Assembly: GCA_016931415.1 (NCBI GenBank)
Contig: JAFGEW010000034.1
Location: 1 to 41,858 of the forward strand
Direction of reading: 5' to 3'
From: Verrucomicrobiota bacterium
GTDB taxonomy: Bacteria; Auribacterota; JABMQX01; JAFGEW01
DNA: 41,858 nt
Shown here one piece after another: positions 1 to 9,501 of this stretch (position 1 is its first letter; each line of letters begins with the position of its first letter). The notes under the pieces were generated by a model. The model had not been told where the DNA came from, searched no databases, and saw only the letters and a program-made list of their open reading frames with translations. Position numbers and translations under genes: made by a program.

Positions 1-295
1 CCCCCCGCCGACAGGCGATGGCCGCGTTGTTGGGCGGGACCTCCCGGCCTCGCCGTCCTCTCGTGGCGTGCCATACGCGAGCTGTCGTGCATCTTGCCTG
101 AGCCCTGGCGCGTCTTGCGCAAGCTTTCGCGCCTTTGGTGCCTCGACAGGGCCGGGCGGCCCCCCTGCAGCGCGCCCGTACAACACCCAGCGCATCAGTG
201 GCTCCGGATTCTGTGATGCTTGGGGTCCACAAAACCCTTGTCGCGGCAACTCGACGTGCCGAAAATGGGTTATAGGAATGATGGAGGTGATGCCC
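1..295. other. 5' edge region without a recognised gene
   Basis: The first 295 bases contain an open frame running into the RseC-like gene, but its translation before about position 278 is Ser/Arg/Ala-rich and resembles nothing I know, so I treat it as non-coding. A possible -10 element (TATAGG, 271-276) lies just upstream of the chosen start, without a convincing -35 element. Confidence 0.5.
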
Positions 296-733
296 GTGCG
301 TGAACGCGGCATTGTCCTGGATCTGAAAGGCAGCCGTGCCCTGGTCGAGATCAGCCCGGCTGAGGGCTGCGGCAGGAATTGCTCGTGCAGCGCTGTGACG
401 GGCGACCCCTCATTGCGCCGTGCCGAGCTGGACGCGCCCGATGGCGTGCGGCCCGGCGCGGTGGTGACGCTCGAGGTCAGCTCGGGCCAAGTGCTCGCTT
501 CGAGCGCGGTAGTGTTTCTCGTCCCGCCCCTGTTCTTCCTCGGGGCGGCGCTCGCGAGCACGCCGGTGCTCGGCGCGCTCGGCGCGCGCGTCAACCCCGA
601 CCTCGGCATGCTGCTCTTCGGCGTGGCGGGTTTTCTGGTCGGGCTGGCCGGGGCGCTCGTCTTCTCGCGGCGCGGCGCGAGACGCGATTGGCTCAAGCCT
701 CGCATCGTCGAGTTCCAGAACCCAGCGTCCTGA
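296..733 (+). CDS. rseC: RseC/MucC-family membrane protein
   Basis: This small two-helix membrane protein has the RseC/MucC layout. An N-terminal cytoplasmic domain (RERGIVLDLKGSRALVEIS) is followed by a Cys cluster (CGRNCSC), a beta-rich segment and two hydrophobic helices, with a basic C-terminal tail. Known relatives modulate sigma-E signalling or help reduce SoxR, and often sit with Rnf-type electron transport; neither partner is seen here. I chose GTG at 296 because GGAGGTGA (283-290) ends 5 nt before it; ATG codons at 278, 281 and 290 are alternatives. It is followed after 31 nt by the amidase gene. The family call rests on topology and the Cys cluster, so the exact function is uncertain. 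Confidence 0.7.
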   Translation: MRERGIVLDLKGSRALVEISPAEGCGRNCSCSAVTGDPSLRRAELDAPDGVRPGAVVTLEVSSGQVLASSAVVFLVPPLFFLGAALASTPVLGALGARVNPDLGMLLFGVAGFLVGLAGALVFSRRGARRDWLKPRIVEFQNPAS

Positions 734-764
734 CCCACCTGAGACTCCGAGAGAGGAACAGCGA

Positions 765-1559
765 ATGCGGCGGTGGCTGCTGTGGACGGTGACGGGCCTC
801 GCCATGCCCATGCTCCTTGCCGGGTGTCGCGCCAACTCCGTCCCGAACGATGCGACGAATCGCAGGGCGCACAAGGCGGCCCGCACGCGCGGCCCGGAAG
901 GCCCCGACGGGGCAAGCGAGACCGAGGCCGGCGATCCCGGCGATGAGCCCTGCCGCTGGCGCATCTCGACCGTCTGCATTGACGCCGGCCACGGCGGCAG
1001 CGACACGGGCACGCAGACCGATGGCGCCGCCGAGAAAACGATCGTGCTCGACCTCGCCCTGCGTGTGCGCGACGCGCTCGAGGCCGAGGGCCTTACCGTT
1101 GTCATGACACGCGAGACCGACCACACCGTCTCGCGCACAGAGCGCGCGGCGATCTGCAACCGCACGGAAGCCGGGGTGTTTCTGAGCATCCACTGCAACG
1201 GCTACCACGACCCGGCCGTCTCGGGCGTCGAGGTCTACTACCTCGGGCGGGGCGCCTCGGCCGAGACGTCGCACTTGGCCACGCTCGTGCACGACGCGCT
1301 TGTCGAGGCGGTTGGTGCGCGCGACCGGGGCATACGGCCCGCGGGCTTCACCGTGCTCGCCGGGACGCACTGTCCCGCCGTGCTTGTCGAGGTCGGCTAC
1401 CTTTCCAACGACAACGACCGTGCACGTCTGCTCGACGAAACGGGCCGGCAGGCCATCGCCGCTGCGCTCGCCGCGGCGGTCATCACGTTTGCCGAGAACG
1501 ACACCGCCGCACCCAGCGGCGCCGCTGGGCGCAGTGGCGCCGCGACTGGCACGGAGTGA
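765..1559 (+). CDS. N-acetylmuramoyl-L-alanine amidase (Amidase_3), lipoprotein
   Basis: This zinc amidase cleaves the bond between MurNAc and the stem peptide of peptidoglycan. Residues 1-21 form a lipoprotein signal ending in the lipobox LLAGC (Cys21), so the enzyme is probably anchored in the periplasm. After a charged linker (about 22-65) comes an Amidase_3 domain. His76 (IDAGHGG), Glu90 and His143 (SIHCNG) are the expected zinc ligands, and Glu209 (VLVEVGYLSN) is the catalytic acid. A low-complexity Ala/Gly/Ser tail ends the 264-aa protein. No AMIN or SPOR targeting domain is seen. The stop overlaps the murI ribosome-binding region (GGAG 1553-1556), suggesting translation as one unit with the racemase; both act on the cell wall. 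Confidence 0.93.
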   Translation: MRRWLLWTVTGLAMPMLLAGCRANSVPNDATNRRAHKAARTRGPEGPDGASETEAGDPGDEPCRWRISTVCIDAGHGGSDTGTQTDGAAEKTIVLDLALRVRDALEAEGLTVVMTRETDHTVSRTERAAICNRTEAGVFLSIHCNGYHDPAVSGVEVYYLGRGASAETSHLATLVHDALVEAVGARDRGIRPAGFTVLAGTHCPAVLVEVGYLSNDNDRARLLDETGRQAIAAALAAAVITFAENDTAAPSGAAGRSGAATGTE

Positions 1560-1561
1560 CC

Positions 1562-2380
1562 ATGCAAAGTGACCGGCGACCCATTGGGGTTTTCGATTCG
1601 GGCCTCGGCGGCCTCACCGTGCTGCGCGCTGTGCGCGAACGGATGCCCGACGAGTCGCTCATCTACTTCGGCGACACGGCCCGCGTGCCGTACGGGAGCA
1701 AGTCGGCCGAGACCGTGACGCGGTTCTCGCGCGAGATCGTTGAGTTCCTCCTCGGCCACGAGGTCAAGGCCGTCGTCGCGGCGTGCAATTCGGCCTCGGC
1801 GCTCGCTGTGCCGCTTCTCAAGGCCGAGTACACCGTGCCCATCATGGGCGTCATCGGCCCCGGCGCGCGGCTCGCCGTCGAGCGGACGCGCTCGGGCCGT
1901 ATCGGCGTCATCGGCACGCGCGCCACGATCGCCAGCGGCGCCTATGAACGCGCGATGGCCGTTCTCGATCCCGCGGCCACAGTCGTCACCCAGCCCTGCC
2001 CGCTCTTCGTCAGCCTCGTCGAGGAAGGATGGACCGACCGGCCCGCCGCGCGCCTGATCGCCGAGGAATACCTCGCGCCGCTGCGCGGGCGTGTCGATAC
2101 GCTCGTCCTCGGGTGCACGCACTACCCGCTGCTCAAACCGCTCATCGCCGAGCTCATGGGGCCCGACGTCGTCCTGATCGACTCGGCCGAAAGCTGTGCC
2201 GCCGAATTGGGGGTACTGCTCAACGCGCACGGTCTGCGGGCGCCCGAGCGCACCGCGGCGACGGAACGCTTCTACGTCTCCGATGCGCCGGAGCTGTTCT
2301 CGAGGCTGAGTACGCGCTTCCTGGGGCGCGACGTGGGCGACGTGCGCCACGTGCCCGAAGTCGCCGAGCTGAAAGGATAG
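1562..2380 (+). CDS. murI: Glutamate racemase
   Basis: MurI interconverts L- and D-glutamate and supplies D-Glu for the peptidoglycan stem. The two catalytic cysteines are in their standard contexts: Cys75 (AACNSAS) and Cys185 (LGCTHYPLL). The N-terminal substrate motif FDSGLGGLTV (11-20) and YFGDTARVPYG (35-45) are intact. At 272 aa the length is normal. I chose ATG 1562 over GTG 1556 because GGAG (1553-1556) sits 5 nt upstream of it; GTG 1556 overlaps the amidase stop. The gene is sandwiched between the amidase and the PTPS homologue and is probably co-transcribed with both. Confidence 0.96.
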   Translation: MQSDRRPIGVFDSGLGGLTVLRAVRERMPDESLIYFGDTARVPYGSKSAETVTRFSREIVEFLLGHEVKAVVAACNSASALAVPLLKAEYTVPIMGVIGPGARLAVERTRSGRIGVIGTRATIASGAYERAMAVLDPAATVVTQPCPLFVSLVEEGWTDRPAARLIAEEYLAPLRGRVDTLVLGCTHYPLLKPLIAELMGPDVVLIDSAESCAAELGVLLNAHGLRAPERTAATERFYVSDAPELFSRLSTRFLGRDVGDVRHVPEVAELKG

Positions 2381-2386
2381 GGACGC

Positions 2387-2776
2387 ATGTTCAGCGTCAT
2401 GGTCCGGACGCGGTTCAACGCTTCGCACAGCGTGCGCATCGGTGCGGCGCCGCGCGAGACCCCCCACGGCCATGACTGGCTCGTCGAGGTCGAGGTCGCC
2501 GCGGCCGCGCTCGACCGCCACGGGCTGGTCATCGACTTCCACCGCGTCGAGCGGCTGCTTGATGAGTGCCTCGCCGAATTCCGCGGCGCGCTGCTCAACG
2601 ACTTGCCCGCCTTCGCCGATGCCGATCCGACGACGGAACGTGTCGCCGAGACAATCCACCGCCGCCTCGAGCAGAAACTCGGGAACGCGTCCGGTCGCGG
2701 GCGCGCACGCGCCCGCCTGGCGCGCACAACGGTCTGGGAGACCGATACCTGCGGCGCCACCTACCGGCCTGCGTAA
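2387..2776 (+). CDS. 6-pyruvoyl-tetrahydropterin synthase family protein (PTPS-III-like)
   Basis: This 129-aa protein is a PTPS/QueD-fold enzyme. The zinc triad is present: His14 (FNASHS) plus His27 and His29 (HGHDW). So are the central LVIDFHRVERLL segment and the C-terminal ETDTCGATY motif. In QueD and classical PTPS a catalytic Cys lies just before HGH. Here that segment reads PRETPHGH, with Glu24 three residues before His27 and no Cys. Glu at this place is the mark of PTPS-III, which in Plasmodium and some bacteria makes 6-hydroxymethyl-dihydropterin for folate. The gene starts 7 nt after murI (AGGGA 2379-2383 as ribosome site) and converges on folD 13 nt away. A queuosine role as an atypical QueD remains possible. 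Confidence 0.85.
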   Translation: MFSVMVRTRFNASHSVRIGAAPRETPHGHDWLVEVEVAAAALDRHGLVIDFHRVERLLDECLAEFRGALLNDLPAFADADPTTERVAETIHRRLEQKLGNASGRGRARARLARTTVWETDTCGATYRPA

Positions 2777-2789
2777 TCTGCCTGCGTCC

Positions 2790-3677
2790 TTACACGCCCG
2801 TGCGGCGGCGATAGGCGAGCAGCGTGTTGCGCATGAGCATGGCGATGGTCATCGGGCCCACGCCGCCGGGCACGGGCGTGATCTTCGACGCCACTTCAAC
2901 AACGGCATCGAAGTCCACGTCTCCAACGAGCCGGTAGCCGCGTTTGGCCGACGGATCCTCGAGTCGGTTGATGCCGACGTCGATGACCACCGCGCCCGGC
3001 TTGACCATGTCGGCGGTCACATAGCGTGCGCGCCCGATGGCGGCGATGAGGATATCGGCCTGGCGCGCGATGGCGGGCAGGTCGCGCGTGCGCGAGTGGC
3101 AGACGGTGACCGTGGCGTCGGCCCCGGCGGCCTTCTGCATCAGCAGGGCGGCGAGCGGCTTGCCCACGATCGTGCTGCGGCCGATGATGACGACGTGTGC
3201 ACCGCGGGTCTCGACGCCGCTGCGCACGAGGAGTTCCTGAACGCCGGCCGGTGTGCACGAGACAAAGCACTCCTCGCCGATGAGCAGCCGCCCGACGTTG
3301 ACCGGATGGAAGCCGTCGACATCCTTGACGGGGTCGATGAGGTTGATCACCTCGTTCTCGTCGAGGTGCGGGGGCAACGGGCTCTGCACGAGGATGCCGT
3401 CGACGGCCTCATCGGCGTTGAGCTGGCGCACGAGGCCAAGGAGCGTGTCGCGGTCCGTTGCCGCGTCGAGATCGTGAGCCTCCGAGCGAACGCCGAGCGC
3501 GGCGCACGCCTTGCGCTTGCTGCGAACGTAGGTGGCCGACGCCGGATCGGTGCCGACAAGCACGACGGCCAATCCCGGAGGCCGGCCCGCCTTGGGCGCG
3601 AGCCGCTCGAGATCGGCCTTCACCTCGTCCTGAATCGCTGCTGAGATCGTCTTGCCGTCGATGAGCTGAGCCGTCAT
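2790..3677 (-). CDS. folD: Bifunctional methylenetetrahydrofolate dehydrogenase/cyclohydrolase
   Basis: FolD interconverts 5,10-methylene-, 5,10-methenyl- and 10-formyl-tetrahydrofolate in the cytoplasm with NADP. Visible signatures are the YxxxK catalytic pair Tyr50/Lys54 (YVRSK), Gln98 in [15 protein letters not shown] (119-123, folate-binding Asp), the dinucleotide motif [11 protein letters not shown] (164-174), and [10 protein letters not shown] near the C terminus. At 295 aa the length is standard. ATG at 3677 follows GGAGG with a 7-nt spacer. The open frame extends further upstream to 3992, but that extension is not FolD-like and overlaps the pseudopilin gene. Confidence 0.97.
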   Translation of the reverse strand: MTAQLIDGKTISAAIQDEVKADLERLAPKAGRPPGLAVVLVGTDPASATYVRSKRKACAALGVRSEAHDLDAATDRDTLLGLVRQLNADEAVDGILVQSPLPPHLDENEVINLIDPVKDVDGFHPVNVGRLLIGEECFVSCTPAGVQELLVRSGVETRGAHVVIIGRSTIVGKPLAALLMQKAAGADATVTVCHSRTRDLPAIARQADILIAAIGRARYVTADMVKPGAVVIDVGINRLEDPSAKRGYRLVGDVDFDAVVEVASKITPVPGGVGPMTIAMLMRNTLLAYRRRTGV

Positions 3678-3771
3678 GCCTGTGCCTCCATTACCCGTTG
3701 CGCCGAAGGGCCGCAGCGTATCGACACACAGCAGCTGCGTCAAGGACTTGGAGACACGAGAACGAGGATTC

Positions 3772-4503
3772 TCAGAACGGCGCCAACGGCCCCGGATTGC
3801 GCACCCACCACCGACGCACGGCGTCCCAGTCGAGGAAGGCGAGACCTTCCTTCTCGGTCTTGAAGCGCTGGCCCTCGACGTGGCCGTCGAAGAAAAGCAC
3901 GTTGGCGTAGCACGCACCAGCGGCCGAGTTCGCGTCGGCCCGAAAATGCCAGTGGGGCCAGAAATCGCTCGCGAGGATGTAGGTAGCCTCACGACTCATC
4001 ATCGAACCGTGGCGCACAGGCCTCGCACCGAAGAGCGCCCCCTTGCGGGTGGGGTCGTACCCAGGGCCGGTCACTTCGCGGTAGCATGAGGAGTTGTAGA
4101 GCAGACTCTGCCCCCAGTCTTCGTAGCACGACACGCCGCGAGGAGTAGGGTAGAAGCTCTGACCGGCACAGCCGGTGTCGGCCGGACAGCGCGCCAGTTG
4201 AGGGTCAACCTTACTGCGCTCCAGGAAGCGGCGCAGCGATGGAACACCCGTCGAAGGCTGAGCCATTCTCTTCGGGTCAGACTGGGCCTCAGGTCCGATG
4301 TTGACGAAGGGGATGACCTCGTCATTGGCCGTGGTGTAGGTCTGAACGGTGATGCCGATCTGATGAAGATTGCTGGCGCACTGGATCGCCAAGGCACGAC
4401 GACGCACACCGCCAAGAGCCGGCGCAAGGATCGCCGCCACGACCCCAATAATGGCCGTGACAAAGAGGAGCTCGACGAGCGTAAAGCCCTTCTTGTGCCT
4501 CAT
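3772..4503 (-). CDS. Type II secretion-type pseudopilin with C-terminal DGH signature
   Basis: The N terminus is a class III prepilin signal: a short basic leader, cleavage expected after Gly6, then [18 protein letters not shown] with Glu at mature position 5. This helix packs into a pilus or pseudopilus after processing by a prepilin peptidase. The globular part contains several Cys and ends with [11 protein letters not shown]. This form of the 'H-x9-DG' signature is typical of the large pseudopilin families of Planctomycetota, Verrucomicrobiota and relatives. ATG 4503 places the leader correctly; an in-frame GTG at 4530 would add nine residues. No other secretion genes are nearby, so it looks like an orphan minor pseudopilin. 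Confidence 0.88.
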   Translation of the reverse strand: MRHKKGFTLVELLFVTAIIGVVAAILAPALGGVRRRALAIQCASNLHQIGITVQTYTTANDEVIPFVNIGPEAQSDPKRMAQPSTGVPSLRRFLERSKVDPQLARCPADTGCAGQSFYPTPRGVSCYEDWGQSLLYNSSCYREVTGPGYDPTRKGALFGARPVRHGSMMSREATYILASDFWPHWHFRADANSAAGACYANVLFFDGHVEGQRFKTEKEGLAFLDWDAVRRWWVRNPGPLAPF

Positions 4504-4536
4504 AGGAAGCCGCCCATGTTCTGTCGACACACACGC

Positions 4537-4555
4537 GGGATAGTCATACTATCCC
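4537..4555. promoter_or_regulatory. Perfect 8-bp dyad upstream of pseudopilin gene
   Basis: GGGATAGT (4537-4544) and ACTATCCC (4548-4555) form a perfect inverted repeat around CAT, 34-52 nt upstream of the pseudopilin ATG. The AT-rich half-site differs from its surroundings. It could be a repressor or activator operator, or a hairpin in the 5' leader. Confidence 0.5.
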
Positions 4556-4908
4556 CTATCATCCGTAAGTAGACCACACGGCGACCTGGATTGTCAAGCA
4601 AATTCCGCGCCGTAAAAGAAGGTTTTTTGGGGCCGCGAACGTATGTGCTGGTGGGGAGCTTTTCCAGGGGAAGGAAGCCGGCAGACGCCCCCGCTGGCAG
4701 ATACTGGCCGGCAGGGATGAATATGCAATGCGAGTGAATGGGGGTCACGCCGTCGATAAGCACGAGCGCGCCTCGTTTCTGGCCGTGCGAGCGGACTCGC
4801 CCACCTTCGGCATGCGAGACGGCAGACGGCGCATGACAAGAGAGGCGGGACCTGTTAGTCTCAAAGCGGGAGAGAAAGAGGCCAGGGGCAGGCGAAAATA
4901 ACACGAAT

Positions 4909-4924
4909 TGTTCCACGTGGAACA
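4909..4924. other. parS-like ParB-binding palindrome
   Basis: TGTTCCACGTGGAACA is a perfect 16-bp palindrome. It differs from the Bacillus parS consensus TGTTTCACGTGAAACA by one symmetrical substitution and matches the form known from Pseudomonas. It lies in an intergenic gap 14 bp before manA, the usual setting for parS. I saw no second full copy in this window and no parAB genes. The match is read directly; its function is inferred. Confidence 0.75.
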
Positions 4925-4938
4925 CGGAGACTCGAAGG

Positions 4939-5959
4939 GTGGACAAGTACCCGCTTCTGTTCGACCCGATCCTCAAGGAGCGCGTCTGGGGTGGGCGAGC
5001 CCTCGAGACTCGCTTTGGGCGGTATCTCCCCCGAGGCAAGAGGATCGGCGAGTCATGGGATCTCGTGGACCGCCCGTCCGAAAGCTCCGTCGTGCGCAAC
5101 GGGCCCCTGGCAGGGCGCGCGCTCCGTGACCTCTGCGTGGAGTTCGGCCGGGAGCTCCTCGGCCGGAATGCCCCACAGGCCGACAGATTCCCCCTGATCG
5201 TCAAGCTGCTCGACGCAAACCAACCGCTCAGCGTCCAGGTCCATCCGACGGCGCGCTATGTCGCACAACACCCGGAAGCCGATGCGCCCAAGAGCGAGGC
5301 CTGGTATGTGGTGGATGCTCCTCCCGAGGCGGCTGCCGACCGCCACGATGCGGTCTCACCGCAGGCAGCGATCATATACGGCCTGAAGCCCGGAGTGACC
5401 GTCGCTGACCTGGCGGCCGCGTTGACATCCGGCGAGATCGAACCCATCCTACAGACGGTCGGTGTCGAACCGGGGCACTTCTACTATCTCCCCGCAGGCC
5501 TCATCCACGCATTGCTCCCTGGGAGCCTGATCGTTGAAATCCAGCAGAACTCGGACACCACTTTCCGGCTGCACGACTGGGGGCGTGTAGGCCTGGACGG
5601 CAAGCCGCGCACCCTGCATGTTGCCGAGGGTCTTGAGGCGGCCGCCGGGCTGCTGGCTGATCCCACCATCGGCCGGTTCGTCGAACTGGGGAAGGGACCG
5701 GTTGTCCCGCGCGTCGAACGGACCACGGGTCTGATATGCCCGTCGTTTCAGATTGAGAAGCTCGTTCTGGACGGGGGCGAGGTCGCTCTCCCGCTCGATC
5801 CGGCGTCGTTTACCGTGCTCATCGTCGTCGAAGGGACGGTGTCCGTCTCATGCCAGGAAGGCGCCGCGGTCGAAACGATGGTCAGGGAAGGGGAGACCAC
5901 GCTTGTGCCGGCGGGGCTCTCGGTTGCCCGCTGCCGTTCCGAGGCAGGAGCCGGTCTGA

Positions 5960-5988
<29 letters not shown>
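4939..5988 (+). CDS. manA: Mannose-6-phosphate isomerase, class I
   Basis: This zinc cupin enzyme interconverts mannose-6-phosphate and fructose-6-phosphate, feeding GDP-mannose and polysaccharide synthesis. The opening LFDPILKERVWGGRAL (7-22) is typical of the short bacterial class I form. Metal ligands are expected at Gln100 and His102 (SVQVHP), Glu120 (KSEAWY) and His190 (GLIHAL), and the catalytic Arg region is NSDTTFRLHDWGR (204-216). A second cupin-like domain closes the 349-aa chain. The GTG start at 4939 has GGAGA (4926-4930) 8 nt upstream and lies just after the parS-like site. Its 3' end overlaps the convergent sigma-54 activator gene by 29 bp. Confidence 0.95.
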
Positions 5989-7426
<1,438 letters not shown>

Positions 7427-7435
7427 CGTGTGCTC

Positions 7436-8791
7436 CTACTGGCGCTCGCGCACGGTTCGGGTCGGTAACCGGACTGTGAATTGGGTTCCCACACCAGGCC
7501 GACTCTCGACCGCAACGGTGCCGCCGTACGCCTTTGCGATGCTCTCGACGATGCTCAGGCCAAGGCCCGTCCCGGCCTCCTTGGTCGTGTAGAACGAGTT
7601 GAACACCTTTGCGAGCTCCTCCTCGGCGATCCCCTTGCCGGTATCCGCGATCGTCATCTCGATGGCCCCATCGTCACTGTAGGCGGTCGCCACCGTGATC
7701 TTACCAAGGGAATCGATCGCTTCGCAAGCATTCAGAAGCAGGTTAGACACAAGGGTGCGCAATTGTGCAGGATCAATAAGCAGGGGCGGCAATTGCCGCT
7801 CATAGGCCTTGGTGACAACGATCTTTCGAGCAGCCATCTCATTCTGGAGATCCTCGATCGCCTCGTCAAGGATCTGGTTGACGCTGATGCTGAGGATCTT
7901 GCCTCCTGCCAGCTTGGCGTAGCCGAGCAGGTCCATTATGATCTTGTCCGAGCGCTGGATCTCGGAGGCGATAATCTCGATCTGTCTGCGGAGCTTGGGT
8001 TCGAACTGCGCCTCGTTGCGCCTCAGGATGAAGGCGGCGTTGTTCATCACGGCGAGGGGGTTCTTCAGCTCGTGCGCGATGCTGGTGGCCATGATGGCGG
8101 CCAGGTTGAGTTTCTCCTCGCGGATCACCCGTTCCTGTTCCTCGACCAGTGCGCGTAAGCGATTGCGAATCAGGAAGTTACCGCCATAGCAGCCACCGCC
8201 CACAAGCCCGAGAATGACAAAATGCAGAACGGTGATGGGGCGCTGGCTCTCGCGGTCGAGCGATTCGGCGACGTGCGAGCCGGGCAGCTCGATGATCGTC
8301 GACTGCCACAAGGCTGCGGCGCCGTAGAGGCCGATCGAGATCAGCGTCAACACGCCCATGGTCACCGCGTCGGGGAACAGGAGCACGGCGTGGACGAGGA
8401 CCAGGCAGTAGAGCCAGAACAGCGCCTGTTGGGGTCCAGGCAGCAGCCAGATCAGGGCCGAGACGAAGACCATGTCGATGACGACGAGCAGGAAGCCCGT
8501 CGTTTTGACAAACGCGTAGTGCTTGATCTTGCGGCCGAGCACGAAGAGGAAGAACCAGAAGATGACGTTGCCGATGGTGTACATGCCGAGCTGAAGCCGA
8601 AGGCTCCCGATCCTTCGGACAAACGTCTGCTGGGTAGGGCTAACCGGGCCAGCAAGCTGGCCGATCCCCAACACCAGCACGCTAAAGGCCAGCAGGATCA
8701 CCGCGAGCTTGACGGGCAACACGATGCGCTCGACGCGCGTCACGCGCTGCAGGTACTGACGGACGTCCTCGAGTGTGTGTTCAGGTGCCAT
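7436..8791 (-). CDS. Membrane sensor histidine kinase (NtrB/ZraS-like)
   Basis: About five or six hydrophobic helices (roughly 25-45, 70-86, 98-117, 122-140, 142-162, 187-208) form an integral membrane sensor with little periplasmic exposure. A short coiled linker leads to the dimerisation/phospho-acceptor box SIAHELKNPLAV with His240, then a HATPase domain with NLLLNACEA, DTGKGI and GTGLGLSI motifs. It is the likely kinase for the sigma-54 activator that follows 9 nt downstream. Its start overlaps the end of coaB by 11 bp without a clear ribosome site of its own, so translation is probably coupled. The sensed signal cannot be read from the sequence. Confidence 0.94.
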   Translation of the reverse strand: MAPEHTLEDVRQYLQRVTRVERIVLPVKLAVILLAFSVLVLGIGQLAGPVSPTQQTFVRRIGSLRLQLGMYTIGNVIFWFFLFVLGRKIKHYAFVKTTGFLLVVIDMVFVSALIWLLPGPQQALFWLYCLVLVHAVLLFPDAVTMGVLTLISIGLYGAAALWQSTIIELPGSHVAESLDRESQRPITVLHFVILGLVGGGCYGGNFLIRNRLRALVEEQERVIREEKLNLAAIMATSIAHELKNPLAVMNNAAFILRRNEAQFEPKLRRQIEIIASEIQRSDKIIMDLLGYAKLAGGKILSISVNQILDEAIEDLQNEMAARKIVVTKAYERQLPPLLIDPAQLRTLVSNLLLNACEAIDSLGKITVATAYSDDGAIEMTIADTGKGIAEEELAKVFNSFYTTKEAGTGLGLSIVESIAKAYGGTVAVESRPGVGTQFTVRLPTRTVRERQ

Positions 8792-9434
8792 GGTAGGCGG
8801 TCACAGCCCGGATGATGTAATCGGCCAGGGCGCGCTTCGCCATCAGCGCAAGCGCCTCGATCCGCCCGTCGCGCCAAAGCAGGGTGGCCCGGTTCGTCTC
8901 GACGCCGAATCCGGAGCCCTCGTCGGTGAGGTCGTTGGCCACGATCAGGTCAAGGTTCTTGGCTTCGAGCTTGGCGCGTGCGTTCTCGATGAGGTTCTCC
9001 GTCTCGGCCGCGAAGCCGACGTGCGTGCGCCCTCCCTTGATGCGCGCGCACTCGGCAAGGATGTCGGGCGTGCGATCGAGGGTGAGGTGGAGCGGCCCTT
9101 CGGTTTTCTTGATCTTGTTCGGCGACACGGTCTTTGGGCGATAGTCGGCCACGGCCGCCGCCATAATGAGCACGTCAGTTGTGCGGAGCCGTGCCAGGAC
9201 GGCCTCGCGCATCGCCTGGGCGCTGATGACTCGGACGACCTCGTCGGCCGGAGGCGGTTCGAGGTGCGTCGGCCCTGTCACGAGCCGGACGGTGTGGCCG
9301 GCGGCCATGGCGGCCTCGGCGAGTGCGTAGCCCATCCTGCCGCTCGACGGATTCGAGAGGAAGCGCACGGGATCGATGGCCTCGCGCGTCGGCCCGGCCG
9401 TGATCAAGAAGGTCAGCGGCACAACAGCCCCCAC
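8781..9434 (-). CDS. coaB: Phosphopantothenate-cysteine ligase domain, stand-alone CoaB
   Basis: CoaB joins 4'-phosphopantothenate and cysteine with a nucleoside triphosphate in coenzyme A synthesis. The protein opens with FLITAGPTREAIDPVRFLSN and SSGRMGYALAEAA. It has the AAAVADYRP motif and the catalytic KIKK loop, followed by LTLDRTPDIL and VGFAAET, all typical of the CoaB half of CoaBC. In most bacteria this domain is fused behind CoaC; here it is a separate 217-aa gene 67 bp downstream of coaC. Both GTG 9434 and GTG 9422 are possible starts; the second has a G-run about 5 nt upstream. The stop lies inside the histidine kinase start. Confidence 0.93.
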   Translation of the reverse strand: MGAVVPLTFLITAGPTREAIDPVRFLSNPSSGRMGYALAEAAMAAGHTVRLVTGPTHLEPPPADEVVRVISAQAMREAVLARLRTTDVLIMAAAVADYRPKTVSPNKIKKTEGPLHLTLDRTPDILAECARIKGGRTHVGFAAETENLIENARAKLEAKNLDLIVANDLTDEGSGFGVETNRATLLWRDGRIEALALMAKRALADYIIRAVTAYHGT

Positions 9435-9501
9435 TGCATAGTGCTTCGACTGGTCGGCGCAAGGAGCGTGCGCGACGCGGGGCGGCTTGGACCATTCGGG
9501 A

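Larger units (their letters stand above)
4504..4938. other. Intergenic region between divergent pseudopilin and manA genes
   Basis: This 435-bp divergent region holds the dyad at 4537-4555 and the parS-like palindrome at 4909-4924. A minus-strand open frame crosses it (to 5204), but it runs antisense through manA and has no recognisable domain. Base composition falls below that of the flanking genes, as expected for a control region. Confidence 0.6.

Noticed and set aside
3678-3771. Riboswitch upstream of folD
   Set aside because: The 94-nt gap to the pseudopilin gene is too short and shows no recognised THF or other aptamer core.
4500-5204. Minus-strand open frame across the pseudopilin-manA gap
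   Set aside because: It runs antisense through manA and over the parS-like site, has no recognisable motif and no good ribosome site.
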